The translations under genes were made by a program, and so were the position numbers. Below are positions 35,018 to 44,540 of a stretch of 64,000 bases of DNA, one piece after another; the first letter of the stretch is position 1, and each line of letters starts with the position of its first letter. The notes below the pieces were generated by a model. It saw nothing but the letters and a program-made list of their open reading frames with translations, did no database searches and was not told the DNA's origin. Origin of the DNA: Maribacter dokdonensis DSW-8 (lineage in GTDB: Bacteria > Bacteroidota > Bacteroidia > Flavobacteriales > Flavobacteriaceae). The DNA is taken from contig NZ_LDPE01000002.1 of assembly GCF_001447995.1 (NCBI RefSeq), forward strand, positions 186,001-250,000, read 5' to 3'.

Positions 35018-36136
35018 TCATATAGCCTCGAACAATTTCCCTGGCAATGGTCGTATTACCCCTTTCATTTCCATAGTCAATAAGGTAGATGACGTTCTAA
35101 AAATTGGCAGTTTACAATCTAAGGCAATACTATCCAATAACTGCTTGCCATTATTCTGTAAATATGTGTAGATGCCTTGCTCAATTTCATCAAGCTCAAT
35201 GAACAATTGTTTTTGAATAGGCTTGGTTTCCTTTTTTCCTATATCCCAATCTAACAAATAAATCAAATCTGCCGCTGCGGTCATTACATGTGCCTTTTGC
35301 TGCTTTATTAAATTATTACAACCCAAACTGTACTTGTCCGTAGTTCTTCCAGGAACAGCAAATACATCCCTATTATAACTATTGGCAATATCAGCTGTAA
35401 CTAAGCTCCCACCTTTTTCAGCAGATTCTACAACTACTGTAGCCTCACTTATACCAGCGATTACACGGTTTCTTTTTAAAAAATTTTCTCGTTCAGGATT
35501 ACTTGTACTCCAAAATTCAGTGTAGAATCCGCCATTTTTAAGCACTTCAGCTTGATATTTTGCATGAACTTTAGGGTAGATTTGATTTAAACCATGCGCT
35601 AGGCATCCTACAGTCTGTAGCCCATGTTTTATTGCTTCCCTTTGAATACAAATATCCACTCCGTACGCAAAACCGCTTATGATTACAGGATCCAGTGGTG
35701 CCACATCTTCTATAAACTGCTCACAAAAAGCCGTTCCATAACTCGTTATTTTACGGGTACCTACTACGCTAATAATTTTTCGTTGGGCTAGGTCAATATT
35801 TCCTTTCTTGAATAATAATATAGGTCCATCAATGCAATGCTTTAAATATTTAGGATAGTGATCATCTAAAAAATATGTGCATTCAATATCATTTTTAGTA
35901 ATATAATTGAATTCTGCCTCAGCAGCTACCAAATGCTCAAGATCAAAAAGATGTTTAATTGTATGGGTACCTATACCATCAATTTTTAATAAATTTTGCT
36001 TTTTGTCTTCAAAAATTGCTGTTGGACTCCCGCAATGTGAAATTAATTTTTTCGCGAGGACATCTCCAATATTGGGGACATGTTGCAAACGAAGTATTGC
36101 AACAAGTTCATCGGCAGTATGTTGTGTAGTTTTCAT
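35018..36136 (-). CDS. dprA: DNA-processing protein DprA
   Basis: DprA protects incoming single-stranded DNA during natural transformation and loads RecA. The 372 residues include an N-terminal helix-hairpin-helix segment (LRLQHVPNIGDVLAKKLI) and a Rossmann-like core with SVVGTRKITSYG, ISGFAYGVDICIQREA, VGCLAHGLNQIYP and SEATVVVESAEKGGSLVTADIA. A C-terminal winged-helix-like region follows (LLDSIALDCKLPIF). It is single and divergent from the HU/SPOR gene. No other competence gene is in the window. Confidence 0.94.
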   Translation of the reverse strand: MKTTQHTADELVAILRLQHVPNIGDVLAKKLISHCGSPTAIFEDKKQNLLKIDGIGTHTIKHLFDLEHLVAAEAEFNYITKNDIECTYFLDDHYPKYLKHCIDGPILLFKKGNIDLAQRKIISVVGTRKITSYGTAFCEQFIEDVAPLDPVIISGFAYGVDICIQREAIKHGLQTVGCLAHGLNQIYPKVHAKYQAEVLKNGGFYTEFWSTSNPERENFLKRNRVIAGISEATVVVESAEKGGSLVTADIANSYNRDVFAVPGRTTDKYSLGCNNLIKQQKAHVMTAAADLIYLLDWDIGKKETKPIQKQLFIELDEIEQGIYTYLQNNGKQLLDSIALDCKLPIFRTSSTLLTMEMKGVIRPLPGKLFEAI

Positions 36137-36190
36137 TTCTTGTTCACAAATTAGGTGAAAAAATATGTTAATAAAAAGTTACGTAAGAGG

Positions 36191-36221
36191 TTTTTATACC
36201 TCTTTATTTTTTCCATATTTG
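36191..36221 (+). promoter_or_regulatory. Promoter of the HU/SPOR gene
   Basis: TTT at 36191, a 20-base spacer and CATATTTG at 36214-36221 (one mismatch) resemble the phylum consensus. Only seven bases separate the box from the ATG. Confidence 0.4.
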
Positions 36222-36228
36222 CGCAACT

Positions 36229-37200
36229 ATGGTTTTAGAACACTATATAAGCGATTTACTTTATAGGTACAACTGTGTTGTTGTCCCAGGGTTTGGAGCG
36301 TTCCTTACCCAAAAAAATTCTGCGAAATTAAACGTAGTTACCAATACGTTCAGCGCACCCAATAAGTCCATTGTTTTCAATAGACTACTGGTTTCAAATG
36401 ACGGGCTTTTGGTTTCTTATGTATCCAATGCCGAGAAAGTTTCTTATGAAACTGCATTGGTAGAAATAGAAAACCAAGTGAAAATTTGGCAAGAGGCCTT
36501 GATACAAGAAACGTCATTGCACTTAAAGAATATAGGATCTCTTACTAGGAACAACGAAGACAAAATATTGTTTCAGCCTGCAAACGAGACCAACTATTTA
36601 ACGTCCTCTTTCGGACTTTCCAATTTCAATTCAATTCCTGTCTTAAGGGAAGAACTAAAAGAGGAAATCATAGAAATTGAAGAAAAAATACCGTTCGTTA
36701 TTAGTCCTGAGCGTAGAGAAAGCGGTCGTTTTAGACCATACTTGAAATATGCTGCTATTTTAATGTTGGCCTTTTCAACAGGAATTACAGGATACAGAGC
36801 ATACCAGCAGCAACGTACCAATGAGCAAGTTGCAAGACAAGATGCCCAAGAGTATGTTAACAAGCAAATACAGGAAGCTACATTTTTTGATCTTTCACCA
36901 TTAGAATTACCAACGGTAACCATTGATGCCTCTTCTACTTCAACTACACGACCAACAGTTAACGAAGGTGAAGAAATGCATTATATTGTTGCTGGTGCCT
37001 TTAGAGTTAAAGGAAATGCGGACAGAAAAATAGAACAGCTAAAGTCACTTGGCTTTAATGCTGGCTATTATGGCACTAATGCTTATGGATTGCACATGGT
37101 TACATTCGATAGCTTTACAAATGCAAACGATGCTTTAAAAGCACTGCGTGAAATTAAGCTTACACAGTCCAAAGACGCTTGGTTGTTATCTGAAAAATAA
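36229..37200 (+). CDS. HU-CCDC81/SPOR domain membrane protein
   Basis: The 323-residue protein begins with MVLEHYISDLLYRYNCVVVPGFGAF, the mark of the bacterial HU-CCDC81 domain. A second copy-like domain reaches about residue 130. One membrane helix (about 170-190) follows, then a periplasmic linker and a SPOR domain (about 249-320, MHYIVAGAFRVKGNADRKIEQLKSLGF). SPOR domains bind denuded glycan strands at division sites, while HU folds can bind DNA. A link between nucleoid and septal wall is suggested by this layout but not proven. Confidence 0.88.
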   Translation: MVLEHYISDLLYRYNCVVVPGFGAFLTQKNSAKLNVVTNTFSAPNKSIVFNRLLVSNDGLLVSYVSNAEKVSYETALVEIENQVKIWQEALIQETSLHLKNIGSLTRNNEDKILFQPANETNYLTSSFGLSNFNSIPVLREELKEEIIEIEEKIPFVISPERRESGRFRPYLKYAAILMLAFSTGITGYRAYQQQRTNEQVARQDAQEYVNKQIQEATFFDLSPLELPTVTIDASSTSTTRPTVNEGEEMHYIVAGAFRVKGNADRKIEQLKSLGFNAGYYGTNAYGLHMVTFDSFTNANDALKALREIKLTQSKDAWLLSEK

Positions 37201-37235
37201 ACCTGCACACATTTTATAAGTATCATTGATGCCCG

Positions 37236-37243
37236 TATCTTTG
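37236..37243 (+). promoter_or_regulatory. -7 box of the thioesterase gene
   Basis: TATCTTTG matches TAnnTTTG exactly, 17 bases before the ATG. The T-rich -33 site lies about 21 bases upstream. Confidence 0.45.
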
Positions 37244-37260
37244 CGGAAAATTTCTATTTA

Positions 37261-37773
37261 ATGGAAGCAAAATCGCCTTCAGCATCTCGTACTACAATGA
37301 CAGATATGGTACTCCCTAGTGAGACCAATGCCCTACAAAATTTATTTGGAGGTGAATTATTGGCCCGTATGGATCGTGCCGCTAGTATAGCCGCAGGAAG
37401 ACATAGCCGTAGAATAACGGTTACCGCATCTGTAAACCACGTTGCCTTTAATTTGGCCATTCCATTAGGAAGTGTAGTTACTGTTGAAGCAGCCGTTTCT
37501 AGAGCCTACAATACTTCTATGGAGGTGTATATAGATGTTTGGATAGAAGACCGCTATAACGGAAAACGAACTAAGGCAAATGAAGCAATTTATACCTTTG
37601 TTGCCGTAGATGAAACCGGTAAACCCACCGAGGTACCAGAGTTGGTTCCTGAAACACCCTTAGAGATCACTCGTTTTGAGGGTGCCCTTCGCAGGAAACA
37701 GTTAAGTTTGGTTTTAGCAGGTAAAATGAAACCGGACAATGCCACAGAATTAAAGGCTCTATTTACCAAATAA
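37261..37773 (+). CDS. Acyl-CoA thioesterase, hotdog fold (YciA-like)
   Basis: The 170-residue protein hydrolyses acyl-CoA. It shows the BACH/YciA pattern: MVLPSETNALQNLFGGELLARMDRAASIAAGRHS near residues 17-48 (Asn and the Gly-rich turn), then VTASVNHVAF and VEAAVSRAYNTSMEVYIDVW. One hotdog domain is present, so it should form a hexamer. It ends five bases from the convergent membrane protein gene. Confidence 0.9.
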   Translation: MEAKSPSASRTTMTDMVLPSETNALQNLFGGELLARMDRAASIAAGRHSRRITVTASVNHVAFNLAIPLGSVVTVEAAVSRAYNTSMEVYIDVWIEDRYNGKRTKANEAIYTFVAVDETGKPTEVPELVPETPLEITRFEGALRRKQLSLVLAGKMKPDNATELKALFTK

Positions 37774-37778
37774 TTACT

Positions 37779-38099
37779 TTAAGCCACTTGTTCATATAAC
37801 TCCCTTTCCAATTCAGACTGATCAACATCAATTTGAAAAGAAACTTCCATGTCCGCACCTTTTGTATTGACCCAAACATAAAGTGCTGCTAGGACTATAC
37901 TGCCTACTATAAAGAAAATACTGGAGAGCAACAATGAACTAAATAGGGCAATCATTAAACTTACCATAAGAAATATGGCATAGACCATCATAGGAATATA
38001 TGATCTAAAACCCTCATAGGTTTCTGCTTTTAACTTTGTACTTCTTTTATTATAATTTTTATCGGTAGTCGTCGAATGTAATGTAAAGGTATTTTCCAT
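37779..38099 (-). CDS. Two-helix membrane protein of unknown function
   Basis: The 106-residue protein has a polar N-terminus of about 33 residues, two adjacent hydrophobic helices (MMVYAIFLMVSLMIALFSSLLL and IFFIVGSIVLAALYVWV), and an acidic C-terminal tail (DVDQSELERELYEQ). Charges put both ends in the cytosol. It is alone, with a 147-base spacer upstream. No family is recognised. Confidence 0.65.
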   Translation of the reverse strand: MENTFTLHSTTTDKNYNKRSTKLKAETYEGFRSYIPMMVYAIFLMVSLMIALFSSLLLSSIFFIVGSIVLAALYVWVNTKGADMEVSFQIDVDQSELERELYEQVA

Positions 38100-38246
38100 A
38101 ATAGTCTCCTTTTAATCAGTTAACCAAATTTCGCAAAAAAAATGAAATTATCTAAACATAACTATATGTAAATCAGTATAATAACTAATTTTTAAAGAAA
38201 TGGTATTATTCAAATAACATAAAAATCATTATCACAAAATAGGGTA

Positions 38247-39092
38247 TCAAAAATTGAAGTTATCGGGATCAGGACCAATACGTTCACCAGTTTCCAACCC
38301 ATCTAAAAAGGATATGTCTTCAGATGATAGTTCAAAGTCAAAAATTTCCGCATTAGCCGCTATACGTTTTGCATGAACAGATTTTGGAATAGCGACAATA
38401 CCTTTTTGAAGATTATAACGTAGAATAATCTGCGCTACGCTCTTATTGTACTTTTTCGCCAAATCTGCACAAATATCCAACTCAAAAACCTTACCCTGCA
38501 TAAAGGGAGACCAAGATTCATATTGAATTCCTTTATCCGCACAAAAATCAATAAGATCTTGTTGTACCAAATGTGGATGAAACTCCATTTGGTTTACCAT
38601 AGGCACCACCTTACAATCCTGCAAAATATCTTCTAAATGATGTTTAAGAAAGTTACTTACCCCAATGGCCTTTATTTTTTTTTGAGCATACAAATACTCT
38701 AAAGCACGCCAAGTTTCTTTATACTTACCACTAACCGGCCAATGAATAAGGTAAAGATCTAGATAATCTACACCCAAACGTTTTAAACTCCCATCAAATG
38801 CTTTTAGCGTTTCATCATAGCCTTGATCTTCATTCCAAACTTTAGAAACCAAAAATATTTCTTTCCTGTCTATACCACTTTCTCGAATACCCTTACCAAC
38901 CCCTTCTTCGTTTTTATAGATTGCAGCAGTGTCTATGTGCCTATAACCAATTTCAAGTGCATTTTTAACGGCATTAACCACTTCTTGATCATTATCTGAC
39001 TGATAAGTACCCAAGCCTAAATACGGCATTTGTACTCCGTTATGTAATGTAAAACTCCCTGTAAGATCGGTAATATTGATGTGTTTTTCCAT
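38247..39092 (-). CDS. Aldo/keto reductase
   Basis: The 281-residue NADPH-dependent reductase keeps the catalytic tetrad: Asp and Tyr in RHIDTAAIYKNE, Lys in FLVSKVW, and His in YLIHWPV. IPKSVHAKRI near residue 245 binds the NADPH phosphate. I start at ATG 39092 (MEKHINITDL). An earlier in-frame ATG at 39122 would overlap the EnvC gene by 19 bases. It may be co-transcribed with the EnvC gene, whose stop lies 11 bases away. The substrate is unknown. Confidence 0.92.
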   Translation of the reverse strand: MEKHINITDLTGSFTLHNGVQMPYLGLGTYQSDNDQEVVNAVKNALEIGYRHIDTAAIYKNEEGVGKGIRESGIDRKEIFLVSKVWNEDQGYDETLKAFDGSLKRLGVDYLDLYLIHWPVSGKYKETWRALEYLYAQKKIKAIGVSNFLKHHLEDILQDCKVVPMVNQMEFHPHLVQQDLIDFCADKGIQYESWSPFMQGKVFELDICADLAKKYNKSVAQIILRYNLQKGIVAIPKSVHAKRIAANAEIFDFELSSEDISFLDGLETGERIGPDPDNFNF

Positions 39093-39103
39093 TTGAATAC
39101 AGT

Positions 39104-40327
39104 TTAAAGACGGTACACCCATTCTTCTGGGTTTAAACGAGACGTATCTTGATATAAATAAAATTTTAACCTGGTCTGGCCATTGTTCCTATTGGTATAT
39201 ACGATACCCAACTCTTCCTTGCTTGATACCTTATCACCTTTCTTCACATAAAGTTCAGATAGATTGTAATACGTACTTATAAAGTTACCATGCTTAATTT
39301 GAACACCTTTGTTACCACCGGGTACTGCTAAAATTGCAATGACCTCGCCTTCAAAAATCGCCCTGGCTTTGGCTCCTTCATCCGTGGCAATGATCACACC
39401 ATTACTTTGGTGCTTGATCCCTGGGTAAACCGGGTCCGCATACACTCCAAACCCCTGACTCTTAATTCCCTTTTCAACTGGCCAGATCAGCTTTCCCTTA
39501 TTCGCTGAAAAACTGCTGGCTATTCTAGAAGCTTCGGGGGTAAGAACAAATTTGCTGGTATTCTTGGAAGTGCTACCAGATTTTTTGTTAGAAGCAGCAA
39601 TAGCACTTCGTATCAATTTTTCTATTTGTTGATCGATCTTTCTTGCCTCTTTCTTTTTAGCTTCGATTGCACTTGCATACTTGCTTTCATTTTTACGAAT
39701 AGTTCCTAGAAGTGCTTTTTGAGATTGAATTTCGGCAAATAATTGATTCTTTGCTTTTTTGTTCTGGGCCAATAATACCTCTTTTACTTTTCGTTCCTCG
39801 TTAAGGTCGGCATTCAACCGTGAAAGCTCATCAGTTTTAGCCAATATCTCAGCTCCCTGTTCTTTTCTGTAATCTGTATACTGCTTCATATATTGAAGCC
39901 TTTTAAAGGCTTGAAAGAAGCTTTCTGAAGATAGCAGGAACATTAATCTATTTTGTTTGGATTTATTCTGATAAGACTTTTGTATCATCTTAGCGTATTC
40001 ATCCTTTACCTCTTGTAGTTCGGTTTTTAATTTGCCAATATTTCTGATGTTGGTATTAATTTGCCTGTTCAACAAATTAGATTGTTGATTGGTTACCCGA
40101 ATTAATTGTTGGCGCACCGTAATTTTTTTATCCAAGGCTTCCATCTGATCCAGAACATTGCCTTTCTCCTTTTTCTCAGCAAATAGCAATCTATTGATAT
40201 CGCGTATTTCAGATTGAAGTTGTTCGCGTTTTTCCTCTAAAGCTTTTTGTTCGCTAGTCTGCGCTATTAGGTTTACCGAAGTAAACAATAATAGTAACAA
40301 AACACTAGGTTTAAATCTGAACAACAT
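39104..40327 (-). CDS. EnvC-like murein hydrolase activator with degenerate LytM domain
   Basis: The 407-residue protein has a signal peptide ending LIA before Q23, a long coiled coil (about 25-250) and a C-terminal LytM/M23 domain (about 285-400). The zinc site is lost: the first motif reads KHQSNGVIIA where H-x3-D is expected, and the HxH site reads RLKFYLY. This is how E. coli EnvC works: it cannot cut peptidoglycan itself but activates amidases at the septum. It sits in a minus-strand run dut-TPR-DUF4292-EnvC with short gaps. Confidence 0.88.
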   Translation of the reverse strand: MLFRFKPSVLLLLLFTSVNLIAQTSEQKALEEKREQLQSEIRDINRLLFAEKKEKGNVLDQMEALDKKITVRQQLIRVTNQQSNLLNRQINTNIRNIGKLKTELQEVKDEYAKMIQKSYQNKSKQNRLMFLLSSESFFQAFKRLQYMKQYTDYRKEQGAEILAKTDELSRLNADLNEERKVKEVLLAQNKKAKNQLFAEIQSQKALLGTIRKNESKYASAIEAKKKEARKIDQQIEKLIRSAIAASNKKSGSTSKNTSKFVLTPEASRIASSFSANKGKLIWPVEKGIKSQGFGVYADPVYPGIKHQSNGVIIATDEGAKARAIFEGEVIAILAVPGGNKGVQIKHGNFISTYYNLSELYVKKGDKVSSKEELGIVYTNRNNGQTRLKFYLYQDTSRLNPEEWVYRL

Positions 40328-40331
40328 CTGT

Positions 40332-41117
40332 TTAAAGCTCTATTTCATTAAAACCCTTAGGAATTGAATATGGAAAATTGACCGTGCCGTTCAACTCCAA
40401 ATTCCTAAATTCAAGGTCTATATTATTTTCACTATCCTTAGTAATTGCTTTTACCATAATTTCATTAGGTAAAATTTCATTATCCAAACTTTGATAATTT
40501 TTATAGGCAATCTCTAAAACTCTTTTCTCCAGCGGTTGCGAAAGTTGCTGTAAAGCCATCTTAAAGTTCTTTGGCTCTACCTGAAATAATGTTTTGTATA
40601 AAACGTCTTGCTCTTTAGGCGTTAAACGATAACTCTCATTTGAGATGCCTATATCGTATTTTCCTTGTCTTAAATCTATAATTGCCTGCCCAGTGAGCAA
40701 ATTTTGTAAAATGGAAAAGTCTACTTCTGTACCCAATAAATCACTTAAATACGAGAAGTCGCCATCAAAATATTCATTTTCCAATTTATTATAAAAAGAC
40801 ACCCTATCTGGAGTAATATATGCCTTAACAATGCCAAGAGGAGCACTCATCCATATTGCCTTGTCCTTTTCCATACGTAGGCTCACTGATACGTTCTGTG
40901 AGGTTTCACCATCAGAATAACTAATTTTTACCCTACCTGCCAATGTTTTAAATCCAGCTTCATTTTGATAATGTGCCTTTATAACTGATTTGGATGATAG
41001 CTTAGCATCTACCGTACCCCCAGAAATCACCTTTGTACTTTTACAAGATACCATGAAAATTATCATGACCATAGGTAAGGCATATTTCATTTCTATTATT
41101 TTTAAAAACTTCATCAT
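40332..41117 (-). CDS. DUF4292 lipoprotein
   Basis: The 261-residue protein has a lipobox VSC; the start may be 41117 (Cys 25) or 41090 (Cys 16). The mature chain is strand-rich, with FKTLAGRVKISY, AIWMSAPLGIVKAYITPDRVSFYNKLENEYF and LTGQAIIDLRQGKYDI. This arrangement resembles LolA/LolB-like outer-membrane lipoproteins and the DUF4292 group. A role in lipoprotein or lipid transport is possible but unproven. It lies four bases upstream of the EnvC gene and seven after the TPR gene, so it is in the operon. Confidence 0.82.
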   Translation of the reverse strand: MMKFLKIIEMKYALPMVMIIFMVSCKSTKVISGGTVDAKLSSKSVIKAHYQNEAGFKTLAGRVKISYSDGETSQNVSVSLRMEKDKAIWMSAPLGIVKAYITPDRVSFYNKLENEYFDGDFSYLSDLLGTEVDFSILQNLLTGQAIIDLRQGKYDIGISNESYRLTPKEQDVLYKTLFQVEPKNFKMALQQLSQPLEKRVLEIAYKNYQSLDNEILPNEIMVKAITKDSENNIDLEFRNLELNGTVNFPYSIPKGFNEIEL

Positions 41118-41124
41118 CTATACA

Positions 41125-42060
41125 TCAAGATTTAATTTTACTAAGGTACATATTTGCTTTAGACGTATTATTGGTTGCGGTATAGGCTTTGACCAATTCT
41201 TTATAAATGGCATTTTCCAAAGGAATATCATCTATTAAATAATCTAACGCACCCTCTAATATTTCAATAGCATCTTTATGCTTTTGTAAATTGTTCAAAG
41301 CAGCTCCGTTGGCATAATAAAAATAGGGTTGCGACGGAAAACTCTCCATTGCTTCTTCCGTAGTTTTTAACAACATATCATTTCCCGTATCTGTTTTGAG
41401 CATTGCCTCTATTCTAGATTTAAAACCTTCTATACTGTTTAAATCTTTATTAGGTGCAGTATTTACGGCTCTAACTGAATGTACAAAAGTCCTTTTCTGG
41501 TTAGCAATAGAATCCGTAATCTTTTTTGCCAAATACTCTTGCTTTTTAGAGATGTTTACACCTTTTAACAGCGTTTGTGCGGTAACATAATCTTCGTTCA
41601 AATAATAGATCTCTGCTAAATTCACCCTCATCTGAACATTGTTCCATGGTAATTCTTCTCTAACATCGCCTATTACGGCTTTTTTGGCGTTAATAACATC
41701 TACAAGTGTTTCTGCATACCAATAATTTTCTGGTTCTCCGTTCAATGCCTCCACAGCATACTCTTGTGCATTGATGTATTGCTTCTCGTACAAATGAAAT
41801 TTGGCCAACTCAAAAGAAACAACGGTATTTTGAGGTTGTAAACGCTTACATTCCAAGAAATACGTAATTGCACGGTCATAATTTCTAATGCCTTTCTGCT
41901 TTAAGCCTTCGAAAAAATTTTCTTGAAAAGTATCGGAATACTCTTCAAGGAAAACTTCTGAACTTTGTTCAATATCCAATTCAGGCGTTTCTTGTGCACA
42001 AATGGTTAAGGGGGTACATAAAACCCCGATAACAAAACCCAAAAACACCGCCTTTACCAT
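41125..42060 (-). CDS. Secreted TPR protein
   Basis: The 311-residue protein has a signal peptide (cleavage near CAQ 22-23) and at least four TPR-like helix pairs, for example GIRNYDRAITYFLECKRLQP, VVSFELAKFHLYEKQYINAQEYAVEAL, and FYYANGAALNNLQKHKDAIEILEGAL. It is probably a periplasmic scaffold; the partner is unknown. It lies between dut and the DUF4292 gene on the same strand. Confidence 0.8.
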   Translation of the reverse strand: MVKAVFLGFVIGVLCTPLTICAQETPELDIEQSSEVFLEEYSDTFQENFFEGLKQKGIRNYDRAITYFLECKRLQPQNTVVSFELAKFHLYEKQYINAQEYAVEALNGEPENYWYAETLVDVINAKKAVIGDVREELPWNNVQMRVNLAEIYYLNEDYVTAQTLLKGVNISKKQEYLAKKITDSIANQKRTFVHSVRAVNTAPNKDLNSIEGFKSRIEAMLKTDTGNDMLLKTTEEAMESFPSQPYFYYANGAALNNLQKHKDAIEILEGALDYLIDDIPLENAIYKELVKAYTATNNTSKANMYLSKIKS

Positions 42061-42076
42061 ACTATTTATCAGATTT

Positions 42077-42511
42077 CTATTTTACACCTGTACTACCAAA
42101 ACCGCCTTCTCCCCTAGCAGTTTCAGACAAACTTTCTACTTGGTTCCATTCTGCACGTTCGTGTTTTGCAATGACCATTTGAGCAATACGTTCGCCGCTT
42201 TCAATTACAAAATCTTCATTGGACAGGTTTACTAAAATAACACCTACTTCTCCTCTATAATCAGCATCAATTGTGCCAGGTGCATTAAGTACGGTTATTC
42301 CCTTTTTAGCCGCCAAACCACTTCTTGGCCTTACCTGAGCTTCAATACCTACAGGTAATTCAATGAAAAGACCAGTTGGTATAATAGCTCTTCCTAAAGG
42401 TTGCAGTGTAACCGCTTCGGCAAGATTAGCTCTTAAGTCCATACCAGCAGACGCATTGGTCTCATAATTGGGTAAATCGTGACCTGACTTATTGATAATT
42501 TTTATGTTCAT
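42077..42511 (-). CDS. dut: dUTP diphosphatase
   Basis: Dut hydrolyses dUTP to dUMP, preventing uracil misincorporation. All five motifs of the trimeric enzyme are present in 144 residues: [37 protein letters not shown] and the C-terminal [10 protein letters not shown]. The start overlaps the flippase stop by four bases (ATGA), indicating coupling. Confidence 0.97.
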   Translation of the reverse strand: MNIKIINKSGHDLPNYETNASAGMDLRANLAEAVTLQPLGRAIIPTGLFIELPVGIEAQVRPRSGLAAKKGITVLNAPGTIDADYRGEVGVILVNLSNEDFVIESGERIAQMVIAKHERAEWNQVESLSETARGEGGFGSTGVK

Positions 42512-43968
42512 CTGTTTAGATATAATTTTTTAAGATTTTCAAATTCCAGCTTATATACCAAGCCCAAGAATACTAATAACAAAGGTATACCTATAAATAG
42601 GTTCCTATCAAAAATGTAAAATGAAAGCGTAGAAAACAAGATGGACATTCCTAAATAAAAGATAATTTTTCTAAAATTATATGGAATGGGATAATACATA
42701 CGCCCAAAATAAAAAGAAAGCATCATCATAGTACCATATGCCATTAATGTAGCCACTGCTGATGCCATATAGCCGAAATACGGAATAAAAATCAAATTGA
42801 TAATTATAGTCAGTACGGCACCTATCATTGAAATATAAGCGCCAAATTTGGTGCGATCCGTAACTTTATACCAAACGGACAGGTTATGGTAAATTCCTAA
42901 GAAGAAACTTGCCAAAACAATTAATGGAACTATAGGCATGGCATCCCAATATGATTCATTTAGAACAAGAAAACGCTTTAGAACATCAGAAAAAACCACA
43001 ACTGACAATAAAATAATACTGCCCAAAACCACGAAATAATTTGTAATCTGAGCATATGCTTTCTGGGGATTTTTGGTATCTGAATGACTAAAGAAAAAAG
43101 GTTCAATTCCCATTCTAAAAGCAGTCGCAAAAAGTGTCATAAACAGCGCAAGTTTATAGCATGCTGAATATTTTCCCATTTCACTTTTGGCAATATCTAT
43201 TGGCAATAACTCTGATAACAGATAACGGTCAAAAACCTCATTAATGGTAAAAGCAATACCGGCAACCATAACCGGCATAGCATAGCGGACCATCCTTTTC
43301 CAGAGTTCTTTATCGAAAACATATGGCTTACGGATGTAAACCCTAATCATCAATAATAATGTAACACCACTAGCAATTAAATTGGCAATTAAAATATAAG
43401 GTATCTCATAATCTGGTTTATATAACGAGTTGAAAAAACCTGTTGATGAGCCTGTAGCTATCTTAGGTAAAAAGATCAAGAAAAATAAGGTGAGCCCTAG
43501 GTTAAGAGATACATTTAATATTTTAACAATGGCGTATCGCATTGGCTTTTCGTTAGCCCTTAACCAAGCAAAAGGAATAATAGCTAAAGCATCTAATGCC
43601 AATATCCCTAATACATAATTCATAAAAGGCAAGTCAATATTCAACGCAGTGGACAATGGCGTCTTAAATAATATGCCCACTAAAACTAATAAAGCGGTTG
43701 AGCCCATTATAGATAATAACGAAGTGCTAACTACCTTTTTTCTATTTTCTGATTCCTTGTAAAAACGAAAAAACGCCGTTTCCATACCGTATGCCAAAAA
43801 AACATTGAAAATTGCAAACCAAGAAAATATCAAAGTAACCTCACCATATTTGCCCGGTGCCATTACATCGGTATAAATAGGTACAAGTAAAAATGAAATC
43901 ATCCTTGGCAAGACAGTTGCCAAGCCATAGATCGCAGTTTGTTTAAAAAGTTTTTTGAGTGGATTCAA
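42508..43968 (-). CDS. Polysaccharide flippase (Wzx/MATE-like)
   Basis: The 486-residue protein has twelve to fourteen membrane helices and begins [29 protein letters not shown], the usual opening of the polysaccharide-exporter branch of the MOP superfamily. It should flip lipid-linked oligosaccharide across the inner membrane. The start is TTG at 43968; a nearby ATG is out of frame. A well-matched promoter lies 20 bases upstream. It leads the flippase-dut-TPR-DUF4292-EnvC run. Confidence 0.88.
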   Translation of the reverse strand: MNPLKKLFKQTAIYGLATVLPRMISFLLVPIYTDVMAPGKYGEVTLIFSWFAIFNVFLAYGMETAFFRFYKESENRKKVVSTSLLSIMGSTALLVLVGILFKTPLSTALNIDLPFMNYVLGILALDALAIIPFAWLRANEKPMRYAIVKILNVSLNLGLTLFFLIFLPKIATGSSTGFFNSLYKPDYEIPYILIANLIASGVTLLLMIRVYIRKPYVFDKELWKRMVRYAMPVMVAGIAFTINEVFDRYLLSELLPIDIAKSEMGKYSACYKLALFMTLFATAFRMGIEPFFFSHSDTKNPQKAYAQITNYFVVLGSIILLSVVVFSDVLKRFLVLNESYWDAMPIVPLIVLASFFLGIYHNLSVWYKVTDRTKFGAYISMIGAVLTIIINLIFIPYFGYMASAVATLMAYGTMMMLSFYFGRMYYPIPYNFRKIIFYLGMSILFSTLSFYIFDRNLFIGIPLLLVFLGLVYKLEFENLKKLYLNR

Positions 43969-43987
43969 GCACTGTACATTAAGGCGA

Positions 43988-44018
43988 TAAAAGTACCTAT
44001 TAAAAGCCTAGTTACAAA
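43988..44018 (-). promoter_or_regulatory. Promoter of the flippase-dut operon
   Basis: The minus strand reads TTTG (TTG at 44015-44017), a 19-base spacer and TACTTTTA (43988-43995), one mismatch from TAnnTTTG. The distance to the TTG start is about 19 bases, which supports that start. Confidence 0.55.
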
Positions 44019-44019
44019 G

Positions 44020-44460
44020 TTAGTTTTTGGGTGCGCCTTTATAAATTAGGGGTTGTTTTTGTTTTATGTCTGATACCTTTGCATATTTCAACTTTCCATT
44101 TTCGCTGTAACTCACAACGGCCTCATCTTTACCTAGGTTTAAATCTATAGCTTCAGGAGACTTTAAAGCAGTATTAGGTATTCTGACAACGATCACATTT
44201 TCGCCATTCACTGAATTGACGATGGCATCTACCTGTTTTTCCCTAAAATAAACATGATTCATTTGAATATCGGAATTCTCAATCAACGTAACCGGAATTC
44301 TCAATTCTGTACCAGAACCGCTTTCTTCACGACCACTCACATATTCCTGACAAGACGCTTTACCTATATCAAATGAAGGTTCTGCTTGCAACTTTTTCTG
44401 AGAAGTACAACTAGTTAAACAAAGACAAAAAAGTAAAAAATAAGTATTAAGATATTTCAT
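44020..44460 (-). CDS. Lipoprotein of unknown function
   Basis: The 146-residue protein has lipobox LTSC (Cys 18). The mature region contains LRIPVTLIENSDIQMNHVYFREKQVDA and later VVSYSENGKLKYAKV, a compact beta fold. I cannot name a family. It lies 80 bases downstream of the four-helix protein of the sigma locus and may be in the same transcript. Confidence 0.65.
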   Translation of the reverse strand: MKYLNTYFLLFCLCLTSCTSQKKLQAEPSFDIGKASCQEYVSGREESGSGTELRIPVTLIENSDIQMNHVYFREKQVDAIVNSVNGENVIVVRIPNTALKSPEAIDLNLGKDEAVVSYSENGKLKYAKVSDIKQKQPLIYKGAPKN

Positions 44461-44540
44461 TAGACCATATTATACTTATAAAGATAATAAGTAATATGGG
44501 TTTAATACGTCATTTAACATGGCTATCACAATTTAATGCA

